This document shows, piece by piece, positions 57,331-64,000 of a DNA stretch of 64,000 bases. The notes under the pieces are model-generated. The model saw nothing but the letters and a program-made list of their open reading frames with translations. It did no database searches and was not told the origin of the DNA. Where the stretch lies: positions 3,945,501 through 4,009,500 of the forward strand of contig NZ_CP083956.1 of NCBI RefSeq assembly GCF_006442795.2, read 5' to 3'. Within the stretch, counting starts at the first letter, position 1, and the number at the start of each line of letters is the position of its first letter. The translations under genes and the position numbers were made by a program. This DNA is from Mesorhizobium sp. B1-1-8. Lineage in GTDB: Bacteria > Pseudomonadota > Alphaproteobacteria > Rhizobiales > Rhizobiaceae.

Positions 57331-58783
57331 GGGCGTGGCTTTCACGAAGTCCGGCGTTGGATATGCGCACAAAGGTGGCGCGCTCGCGAAAATCGGCAAG
57401 ATCGCGGCCGCCGACATAACCCATAGCGGCTTTTAGGCCGCCCGCAAGCTGGTGCAGCACGCCAGCCACAGGTCCTTTATAGGGAACCTGACCTTCGATG
57501 CCTTCCGGGACCAATTTGAGGGTATCGCGCACCTCGGCCTGGAAGTAGCGATCGGCCGAGCCGCGCGCCATGGCGCCGACCGAGCCCATGCCGCGATAGG
57601 CCTTGAAGGAGCGGCCCTGGTGCAGGTAGACCTCGCCCGGGCTCTCGTCGGTGCCGGCAAGCAGCGAACCGATCATGGCCGCGCCCGCGCCTGCGGCGAG
57701 CGCCTTGGCGAGGTCGCCCGAATATTTGATGCCGCCGTCGGCGATGACGCTCACGCCTGCCTTGTCCGCCGTCTCCACCGCCGACATGATCGCCGACAAT
57801 TGCGGCACGCCGACGCCGGCGACGATGCGCGTGGTACAGATCGAGCCCGGGCCGATGCCGACCTTGACGGCGTCGGCGCCGGCATCGATCAGCGCCTGCG
57901 TGCCCTCGGCGGTGGCGACATTGCCGGCCAGGATGCGCACGGAATTGGAGAGCTTCTTCGCCCGGGTCACGGCATCGAGCACGCGCTGCGAGTGGCCGTG
58001 GGCGGTGTCGATGACCAGAAGGTCGACGCCGGCGTCGATCAGGCGCTCGGCGCGCTCGAAGCCGTCATCGCCGACGCTGGTGGCGGCGGCGGCGCGCAGC
58101 CGCCCTTGCGCATCCTTGGTGGCGTGCGGGTTGAGCTGCGACTTCTCGATGTCCTTGACGGTGATCAGGCCGACACAATTGCCCTGCCTGTCGACCACCA
58201 CCAGCTTCTCGATACGGTGCTTGTGCAGCAGCCGCTTGGCCTCGTCCTGGTCGACATTCTCCTTGACCGTGATCAGGTTCTCACGGGTCATCAATTCATA
58301 GACCTTCTGCGCCGGGTCCGAGGCAAAGCGCACGTCGCGGTTGGTCAGGATGCCGACCAGCCGGCCGACGGTGTGGCCGCCGGTGCCGCCATTTTCGACC
58401 ACCGGAATACCGGAAATCGAATAGGTGCGCATGAGAGCCAGCGCGTCGGCGAGCGTCGCGTCAGGGCCGATGGTGACCGGGTTCACCACCATGCCGGATT
58501 CGAATTTCTTCACCTGCCGCACCTGCTCGGCCTGCTCGGCGGGCGAGAAATTGCGGTGGATGACGCCGATGCCGCCGGCCTGCGCCATGGCGATCGCAAG
58601 CCTCGCTTCGGTGACCGTGTCCATCGCCGCCGACAGAATCGGCACGTTGAGATCGATGTCGCCGGCGATGCGGGTGCGGATGTCGGTCTCGCCGGGCATG
58701 ACCTCGGAATGGCCGGGCTGCAGCAGCACGTCGTCGAAGGTCAGCGCCAGCGCGCCGGTGGACGTTTCGATGATTTTTGCCAT
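57281..58783 (-). CDS. guaB: IMP dehydrogenase
   Basis: A 500-residue IMPDH, the first step from IMP to GMP. Seen: [20 protein letters not shown], a CBS pair with [20 protein letters not shown], the active-site loop [20 protein letters not shown] with the catalytic Cys, [19 protein letters not shown] and [23 protein letters not shown] 58783 gives the family N-terminus ([20 protein letters not shown]); the frame opens further but without meaning. Confidence 0.97.
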   Translation of the reverse strand: MAKIIETSTGALALTFDDVLLQPGHSEVMPGETDIRTRIAGDIDLNVPILSAAMDTVTEARLAIAMAQAGGIGVIHRNFSPAEQAEQVRQVKKFESGMVVNPVTIGPDATLADALALMRTYSISGIPVVENGGTGGHTVGRLVGILTNRDVRFASDPAQKVYELMTRENLITVKENVDQDEAKRLLHKHRIEKLVVVDRQGNCVGLITVKDIEKSQLNPHATKDAQGRLRAAAATSVGDDGFERAERLIDAGVDLLVIDTAHGHSQRVLDAVTRAKKLSNSVRILAGNVATAEGTQALIDAGADAVKVGIGPGSICTTRIVAGVGVPQLSAIMSAVETADKAGVSVIADGGIKYSGDLAKALAAGAGAAMIGSLLAGTDESPGEVYLHQGRSFKAYRGMGSVGAMARGSADRYFQAEVRDTLKLVPEGIEGQVPYKGPVAGVLHQLAGGLKAAMGYVGGRDLADFRERATFVRISNAGLRESHAHDVTITRESPNYPGGL

Positions 58784-58923
58784 GGCCAGCCCTTTGAATG
58801 CGGAAAAAGCGCTGGACCGGGAATGGACAGCGCCGACTCGTTCTTCCCTTTCAGGATTGGCGCTGGCTGGTAACACGTCCCGGCGGCAATGAAAAGCCGA
58901 TCGTTGTGTGGCGCTTCGAGTTG

Positions 58924-58950
58924 CTATTCCACGGCGACGCGACCGTTCAT
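58924..58950 (-). pseudogene. Toxin gene remnant after the Phd antitoxin
   Basis: An ATG overlapping the antitoxin stop (CGATGA) opens MNGRVAVE and then meets TAG. The N-terminal MNGRVAV- is the kind of start seen in PIN-domain toxins (MxGRVALDTNVLVY). The rest of the toxin is absent. Confidence 0.5.
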
Positions 58951-59183
58951 CGCTCGTCTTGGTAAGCGTCATCGCGGGTCCAGCCTGCCGCGTTGACAAT
59001 GGGTTGCCGCTCGAGCCGGGACAGCAATGCGGCATGCGCGCGGTTCTTGGGCGCAGCGGAAGGAACGATCCGTGCTACCGCGCGACCTTGGCTCATCACA
59101 ACATAGCTTTGCCCGTTAAGGACCCCGCGCAGGATGATGGAGAACTTGCGTTTGACGTCAGTAGCCGAAACAGCCTCGTCCAT
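58947..59183 (-). CDS. Phd/YefM-type antitoxin, orphan
   Basis: A 78-residue antitoxin: AVSATDVKRKFSIILRGVLN and QSYVVMSQGRAVARIVPSAA are the Phd/YefM DNA-binding half, followed by a C-terminal toxin-binding tail. Its toxin partner is cut to eight codons, so it has nothing to neutralise here. Confidence 0.88.
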   Translation of the reverse strand: MDEAVSATDVKRKFSIILRGVLNGQSYVVMSQGRAVARIVPSAAPKNRAHAALLSRLERQPIVNAAGWTRDDAYQDER

Positions 59184-59619
59184 ACCGACACCTTTTACGC
59201 GTTTAGATGCGTTTCGATATCGCTTCGGTAGCTATAAATGCGCGATCTTATGCTATTGAGAGTTGCACAACCTCACCGGTCGCACAACACGTCACCGGTC
59301 AACCGCATCAACACCCCGCCGATAGGGTCTGACTTATGGTGTCGAACAGTTCTGGTTCTGCAAACCTTTTTTCCAACGCTTGTGGCACCGAGTGCGATGT
59401 TTGTCGCGAAAGTCGCGGCATTCCTGGCACGTTCGCAGGGCACCGGCCTGCGCCCTGCCTGAGCCCAGCATCTGCCTGCGTCATGTCGCCCTAGGAATGG
59501 CGCAGGAAGCACGCGAACTAATCAACGCGGAATCGGAGGCAAGGACGGGGCGATTGTGCTGGCGGGCACAATGGTTCTCATGCATATTTGTTCCTCACCG
59601 AGAAACTGGACACATTCTG
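59184..59619. other. Spacer with shift to AT-rich sequence
   Basis: 436 bases between the Phd gene and an AT-rich membrane protein gene. Open frames here show no codon preference. No promoter or recombination site was recognised; it may hold degraded sequence. Confidence 0.3.
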
Positions 59620-60369
59620 GTGGATGTGAATAAGAGAACAGCCGCCATCATAGATTTCGTTGGCAAGAACTTTGCCGCCACCTCGGCGGTTGTCTTTGCA
59701 ATTGGTGTGGTTAGCTCAACGTTATTCCTGTATGGATATCTACATAACTTTGGAAACGAGCTAATCTGGTACATCGAGTACCCGGATCTTTTTAAGTTTT
59801 TTCTTATTGCCGTATCCTTCAATCTTGCTTTCATACTTTTCCTAACGCTGCTATTGAACCAATTTATCGGATTTATGCGATACAAGTCGCTATTGGCGAG
59901 AGCTGCCAGTATCGTGATATTTTCTGTAATAGCATTGGCTTTATTTGATTTCGCCGTATCATTTCGATCTTCCCCAGATGGAGAATTTATTTCCACCGAT
60001 TTCAGCGCTTTTTTCGTAATATTTATAACTATTACAGCGATTTTCTATAGAATATACAGATTTGTATCGCTTGGTATCTATGGCGTAAACATTACCATAG
60101 ATGTTCCTTTGATTGCGTTTTCTTCTCTTCTTGCTGGAAATTTATTTGCCTACTACACTCACAGTACTGCTAAATACCTTGACTCTGTGGTTTTGGAGAA
60201 ACGAACGATAGACGATGTTCAGATTGTATTTTTTACCTCGCATCACGCCATACTTCTTGCGTCGGATGGCACGACAATTGTAGTCCCGACTGACGAGATT
60301 CGCGAAATTCGTCATTTGAGCGCAAGGACGCCAGGTGTGGGGTTGGCTCATCGCCCCGGAAATCCATAG
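59620..60369 (+). CDS. AT-rich membrane protein of unknown function
   Basis: About 249 residues with four or five hydrophobic helices: TSAVVFAIGVVSSTLFLYGY, FKFFLIAVSFNLAFILFLTL, SIVIFSVIALALFDFAVSFR, FFVIFITITAIFYRIYRF and VPLIAFSSLLAGNLFAYYTH, then a C-terminal soluble end (VVPTDEIREIRHLS). Codons and base composition are clearly AT-richer than neighbours, a sign of transfer. I take GTG 59620 as the start because AT-rich coding character begins there; ATG 59497 is in frame. No family recognised. Confidence 0.55.
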   Translation: MDVNKRTAAIIDFVGKNFAATSAVVFAIGVVSSTLFLYGYLHNFGNELIWYIEYPDLFKFFLIAVSFNLAFILFLTLLLNQFIGFMRYKSLLARAASIVIFSVIALALFDFAVSFRSSPDGEFISTDFSAFFVIFITITAIFYRIYRFVSLGIYGVNITIDVPLIAFSSLLAGNLFAYYTHSTAKYLDSVVLEKRTIDDVQIVFFTSHHAILLASDGTTIVVPTDEIREIRHLSARTPGVGLAHRPGNP

Positions 60370-60573
60370 GGCTAACCGCCGCACAGAGCGCCGTCCGCCG
60401 CCCGTCGGCGCACGATAGCCAGCAGCGCCGCCCAGGACACTGGGGGAGCCGTAAACGTCGCTGACGAGCATCTAGTCCTCTCGGTCGCGCCCGGCTCTGA
60501 TTGATTAGCGGAAGCAGGGATCAAGGCCCTGAACTGCCTTCCAATTGCTCGGTGAGCCTGCTGCTGCTACGTG
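60370..60573. other. Spacer before the 287-residue gene
   Basis: About 200 bases with no gene seen. Confidence 0.25.
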
Positions 60574-61437
60574 ATGGCTGATATGATTTCAATGGGGGGT
60601 GCCGTGGCTGACGAGCCCAAGGGAAAGCGATTTTCGCATGTTTACATGAGGCATAGTGACCTGTTGCCCGACAGCGAGAGGTTGAGAAACCGACTAGCGA
60701 CGCTGTATTCGGACTATGATGTAGAGAGATTGGGGGAGGCGATTGAGCGCGAAATCGGCATACAAATCGGCAGCTACAAGTATGGATTGTATTGGCCGAA
60801 TATTATGCGATCAATGGCCATCCAAGACGTCCTAGACTCGGTGACACTACGGTTTAATACGATCGCACACTCCCCAAGCAGGGATAAGTTTCTATCCGAT
60901 GTGAGAAGGGTTTTTGCCGAAGAGCAGATACGTTACCGGATAGATGACCTGGGCGGCGTCCATTTTGCCGTCGATTCTGAATTTGAGCGGATGCGTGTAT
61001 CGACCATTGCCGTACTCGGAGCGTCTAGATTCCGGTCCGTGCGCGAGCAGTTCGAGTCGGCCTTTCTCGCGCTCGATAAGGTGCCTCCGGATGGAAAAGC
61101 TGGAATCAGGGCGGCTTTTTTTGCCACTGAAGGGCTATTTCGATTGATGTTTCCAACGGCACATCAGCTCAGCGTTGCCGAGGTGCAAAAGCACCTAAAG
61201 CCATCGGTCGATAAGATATACGAGGGCCAAAAACCGGCCATCTACCTTGCGCATAAGCAACTCGCGTCGTTCATGGATTGGATAGACGGAGCTCATTTCT
61301 ACCGGCACGAACCTGGCACTGAGGAGCCTGCTCAACCACCGCTGGAACTGGCAGTATATTCGATTTCGCAGGCTGGTGGTCACATCAGGTGGTTAGCGCA
61401 ACTCGGCAAAAGGGCCGAAGGGTCATCCGGCTCATGA
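60574..61437 (+). CDS. Protein of unknown function (possible HEPN-like)
   Basis: A 287-residue soluble protein. C-terminal region RSVREQFESAFLALDKVPPD, KAGIRAAFFATEGLFRLMFP, LASFMDWIDGAHFYRHEPGT and LELAVYSISQAGGHIRWLAQ looks helical, like HEPN or Abi C-terminal domains, and an RX5H motif (RFNTIAH, residues 93-99) occurs in the N-terminal half. The assignment is tentative. The start is uncertain: ATG 60574, or GTG 60604 with GGGGGG 5 bases before it. Confidence 0.55.
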   Translation: MADMISMGGAVADEPKGKRFSHVYMRHSDLLPDSERLRNRLATLYSDYDVERLGEAIEREIGIQIGSYKYGLYWPNIMRSMAIQDVLDSVTLRFNTIAHSPSRDKFLSDVRRVFAEEQIRYRIDDLGGVHFAVDSEFERMRVSTIAVLGASRFRSVREQFESAFLALDKVPPDGKAGIRAAFFATEGLFRLMFPTAHQLSVAEVQKHLKPSVDKIYEGQKPAIYLAHKQLASFMDWIDGAHFYRHEPGTEEPAQPPLELAVYSISQAGGHIRWLAQLGKRAEGSSGS

Positions 61438-62195
61438 GAGTAGGCGGTTCCGGGCAGCTTGTCCGACGATGCACAGAAAAATGACACCAAGTTGGTTAGA
61501 AGCCCGTTTACCGATCATAGTCAATATGGCTAACTGTGAGTCGGATGCAACCACCCCGGATGGCTCGGGGTGGAGCGGTCCCGTAGGGGATCACCATCCA
61601 GCGACGCCCGGTGGGCGGGAGTGTGAGAGCTTCGTGGGCGACTCACTCCCCTCCATCGCGCTGGAGATTGAAGTCAATCCGACAAAGTGACTCGGTGACA
61701 AGAGTTCCAGCCATGATTATCGCGTGATAGGCGACTTTCTGGGGATAAACCGTCTCTTGACGGACTCTTGACGGGGTGCGGCTCCGCTACTCGTCTCGCA
61801 GATGATGCGGCGCTCCCAATCGATTTCTTGAGGCGCCGGAAGCGGACCGTAACAAGCTCTTGCCCGTAGGCATGGAACAGTTCCGCGTGGATGTAATCCG
61901 TCTTTTCGCAGACTTGGCCGCGCGCGCTTTCCGTACCTCGTCGATTGTGACATTGCCGATCACCTCGCGGAGTTCGGCCGGCTTGTGGTAACGCTTGATG
62001 TTGCGATGCGCGCACGAGATACGCGCGATTTGCCTGTGTTGCGCTCGGCTATTTTCTAGCACCAGTGGTTGCGCCCGCACAAAAGTGACAGCAATTTAAT
62101 GCGACATGCGGGGCAAGGCGTGATAACGGCCCGTCATGCCGGCTCGCCCCCAAGCTTGGCCTCGAGATTCGCGAAAAACATATCAGGGCGTTCCC
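61438..62195. other. Long non-coding-looking spacer with hairpins
   Basis: 758 bases. At 61551-61573 CCACCCCG/CGGGGTGG form a perfect 8-bp hairpin, and GGGAGTG/CACTCCC pair around 61617-61652. From 61690 to 62080 the minus strand has broken coding-like stretches in two frames (ELREVIGNVTIDEVRKAR; VCEKTDYIHAELFHAYGQEL) as if from a decayed gene, unrecognised. Also the MFS promoter should be here. Confidence 0.4.
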
Positions 62196-63617
62196 TTGAA
62201 CCGCATCATCCCGCTCATCCTGGCGGTCGCACTTTTCATGGAGAACATGGATTCGACCGTGATCGCGACCTCGCTGCCGGCGATCGCCATCGATATCCAC
62301 ACCAGCCCGATCGCGCTGAAGCTGGCGCTGACATCCTATCTGGTGTCGCTGGCGATCTTCATTCCGATCAGCGGCTGGATGGCCGACCGGTTCGGCGCCA
62401 AGAATGTGTTTCGCGCCGCGATCGCCGTCTTCATGGCCGGCTCCCTCGCCTGTGCCTTTTCGAATTCGCTGCCGGCCTTCGTGGTGTCGCGCTTCCTGCA
62501 AGGCATGGGCGGCGCCATGATGACGCCGGTCGGGCGCCTGGTGCTGGTGCGCGCCACGCCGAAGAGCGAGCTAGTCGCGGCGATGTCATGGCTGACGGTG
62601 CCGGCGCTCGTCGGGCCGCTGGTGGGCCCACCGATCGGCGGTTTCATCACCACGTATTTCACCTGGCACTGGATCTTCCTGATCAACGTGCCGATCGGCC
62701 TCATCGGCATCTGGCTCGCCACCCGCTTCCTGCCGCGGACGGACGCTGTCGAGACACCGCCGCTCGATTTCCCGGGCTTCGTGCTGAGCGGGCTTGCCGC
62801 GTCGGGCATCGTCTTCGGCCTTTCCGTGGTCAGCCTGCCGGCCTTGCCGCCGATGGCCGGCTTCATCACCGTGGCGGTCGGGCTGATCTCGGGCGCGCTC
62901 TATCTGCTGCATGCGCGCCGCGCCGAAAACCCGCTGCTGGCGCTGGATCTGTTCCAAAACCAGGTGTTCCGCGCCTCCGTGCTCGGCGGCTCGCTGTTTC
63001 GCATCGGCATCGGCGCGGTGCCGTTCCTGTTGCCGTTGATGTTCCAGATCGGCTTCGGGCTGACGCCCTTCCAGTCCGGCATGATCACCTTCGTCTCGGC
63101 GATCGGCGCCATCGGCATGAAATTCGTCACGGCGCGGATCTTCCGCGTCGCCGGCTTCCGCCGGGTGCTGATTGTCGGCTCGCTGGTCGCGGCCGCCTCG
63201 ATCGCCATCTACGGCTTCTTCACGCCCGAGACGCCCTATGCGCTGATGCTGGCGATACTGCTCGTCGGCGGCTTCATCCGCTCGATGTTCTTCACCGGCG
63301 TCAACGCGCTCTCCTATGCCGAGATCACGCCGGCCGACACCAGCAAGGCAACGCCGATCACGGCCGTCTTCCAGCAGCTGTCTATCGCGCTCGGCGTGGC
63401 GCTGGCCGGCGGCATCCTGGAAGTATCGACGTCGATCCATGGCGGACCGCTGAGGCTCGCCGATTTCCACATCGCCTTCTTCATCGTCGCGGCGGTGTCG
63501 GCGGCGGCATCGCTGACCTTCATGCGGCTGGCGCCGGATGCCGGCAACGCGGTGTCGGGCCATGGCCGGCTGACGCAGCCGAAGACGCTGGAGACGGTGA
63601 GCATGGCGGGGAAGTAG
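62196..63617 (+). CDS. MFS drug:H+ antiporter (DHA2 type)
   Basis: A 473-residue major facilitator with about 14 hydrophobic segments. Seen: LFMENMDSTVIATSLPAIAI, SGWMADRFGAKNVFRAAIAV, FLQGMGGAMMTPVGRLVLVR and PLVGPPIGGFITTYFTWHWI, DHA2 signature motifs A and C. The TTG at 62196 gives LNRIIPLILAVALFMENMDS, matching family starts; the frame opens 20 codons earlier. Substrate unknown, of the EmrB-like exporter type. Confidence 0.9.
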   Translation: MNRIIPLILAVALFMENMDSTVIATSLPAIAIDIHTSPIALKLALTSYLVSLAIFIPISGWMADRFGAKNVFRAAIAVFMAGSLACAFSNSLPAFVVSRFLQGMGGAMMTPVGRLVLVRATPKSELVAAMSWLTVPALVGPLVGPPIGGFITTYFTWHWIFLINVPIGLIGIWLATRFLPRTDAVETPPLDFPGFVLSGLAASGIVFGLSVVSLPALPPMAGFITVAVGLISGALYLLHARRAENPLLALDLFQNQVFRASVLGGSLFRIGIGAVPFLLPLMFQIGFGLTPFQSGMITFVSAIGAIGMKFVTARIFRVAGFRRVLIVGSLVAAASIAIYGFFTPETPYALMLAILLVGGFIRSMFFTGVNALSYAEITPADTSKATPITAVFQQLSIALGVALAGGILEVSTSIHGGPLRLADFHIAFFIVAAVSAAASLTFMRLAPDAGNAVSGHGRLTQPKTLETVSMAGK

Positions 63618-63620
63618 TGC

Positions 63621-63776
63621 CCTTCCCTTCTCTCCTTGCGGGAGAAGGTGGATCGGCGCTCTTGCGCCGAGACGGATGAGGGGTGCGTGACGGAGTGAGA
63701 CGTTGGGCGTTCCCTGGAACACCCCTCATCCGACCTCGCTTCGCGAGGCCACCTTCTCCCGCAGGGGGAGAAGGAA
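63621..63776. repeat. Inverted pair of REP-like palindromes (second type)
   Basis: Unit 1 (63621-63683): CCTTCTCTCCTTGCGGGAGAAGG, a CGGCGCTCTTGCGCCG hairpin, ATGAGGGGTG end. Unit 2 (63720-63776): the same in opposite orientation, CACCCCTCAT then CCTCGCTTCGCGAGG and CCTTCTCCCGCAGGGGGAGAAGG. Lies between the MFS gene and rlmE, both of whose 3' ends point at it. Confidence 0.8.
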
Positions 63777-63781
63777 GAGCG

Positions 63782-64000
63782 CTAGCCCTTGAAATCCTTC
63801 GCCAAAAGATAAAGTTCCACTGATTCATCCCTCGAAGCCGGCGGCTTCACGTGATGGACCGAGCGAAAATTCTGCTTGAGCCGTGTCAGCAGTTCATTCT
63901 CGGCGCCGCCCTGAAACGTCTTGGCGAGAAAGTGCCCGCCGGGCTTCAGCACGGACAACGCGAAATCGGCGGCCACTTCGCACAGATGCATGGTGCGCAG
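63782..64000 (-). CDS. rlmE: 23S rRNA (uridine-2'-O-)-methyltransferase RlmE, 3' part
   Basis: The last 72 residues of RlmE/FtsJ, running off the right edge. Seen: [40 protein letters not shown] and the end [20 protein letters not shown], matching the family C-terminus. It methylates U2552 of 23S rRNA; the 5' part lies outside the window. Confidence 0.92.
   Translation of the reverse strand: MRTMHLCEVAADFALSVLKPGGHFLAKTFQGGAENELLTRLKQNFRSVHHVKPPASRDESVELYLLAKDFKG

Noticed and set aside
57452-58873. 473-codon plus-strand open frame over guaB
   Set aside because: Antisense of guaB, Asp/Gly/Val-rich only.
61540-61660. tRNA or tmRNA-like gene
   Set aside because: Stems are present but no cloverleaf, T-loop (GTTCGA) or anticodon arm could be found.
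61469-61690. Possible 73-residue gene
   Set aside because: The frame covers strong hairpins and has no codon bias; better seen as non-coding.

Overview
The window is GC-rich chromosomal DNA of an alphaproteobacterium of the order Hyphomicrobiales, most like Mesorhizobium. The reasons are gene content and order: nrdR-ribD-ribE-ribH-nusB, the LdtR/LdtP pair, DUF982 and DUF6163 proteins, a K+-insensitive proton-pumping pyrophosphatase, a rhizobial type HemB, a leucyl-transferase Bpt, and interspersed REP-like repeats built on CTCCCCCTTGAGGGGGAG-type and TTCTCCCGCAGGGGGAGAA-type palindromes. Species assignment is inference; no rRNA or tRNA gene was recognised.

Layout. 1-1.8 kb: DUF177 protein and a cytochrome bc1 assembly chaperone, divergent from the lipoprotein BamE. 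2-4.4 kb: an IS1380-type transposase beside a decayed AraC regulator. 4.6-7.7 kb: a LysR regulator converging on hppA. 8-11.8 kb: a yehZYXW (osmF)-type ABC operon for compatible solutes. 11.9-17.1 kb: nrdR-ribD-ribE-[toxin-antitoxin pair]-ribH-nusB-MFS, i.e. a riboflavin operon split by a small TA module. 17.2-23.3 kb: an exported protein, glyA, the L,D-transpeptidase ldtP and its regulator ldtR, DUF6163, and a 3-hydroxyisobutyryl-CoA hydrolase. 23.5-30 kb: hemB, an mntA/hepT module whose toxin is frameshifted, a DHFR-like reductase, DUF1330, HxlR, PPK2, an aldo/keto reductase and a broken family 90 glycosyltransferase. 30-36 kb: small proteins, a GntR regulator divergent from an MFS exporter, DUF423, and two tandem paralogous proteins of 45-47 residues that share operator-like palindromes with a divergent LacI regulator, then OpgC.

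36.3-41.5 kb: an esterase followed by a tight four-gene unit of TelA, a binding-protein/vWA lipoprotein, an XpaC-like membrane protein and a second binding-protein-like gene. I regard this as the most system-like cluster in the window. 41.5-50.8 kb: sthA, RDD protein, bpt, EamA transporter, AI-2E permease, parC and an exported protein. 50.9-58.8 kb: aspS, DeoR regulator/MFS pair, rnd, MAPEG protein, a membrane protein and guaB. 58.9-62.2 kb: an accessory, partly AT-rich stretch with an orphan Phd antitoxin (its toxin reduced to eight codons), two unrecognised genes and about 0.75 kb of structured, non-coding-looking DNA. 62.2-64 kb: a DHA2 MFS exporter, an inverted REP pair and the 3' part of rlmE.

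Most genes are housekeeping or solute and stress functions. The accessory content is small and shows decay: three frameshifted or truncated genes, two crippled toxin-antitoxin loci and one insertion sequence. Regulator/target pairs with visible operator-like palindromes (GntR/MFS, LacI/small proteins, HxlR/DUF1330, DeoR/MFS, both TA loci) are a recurrent theme.
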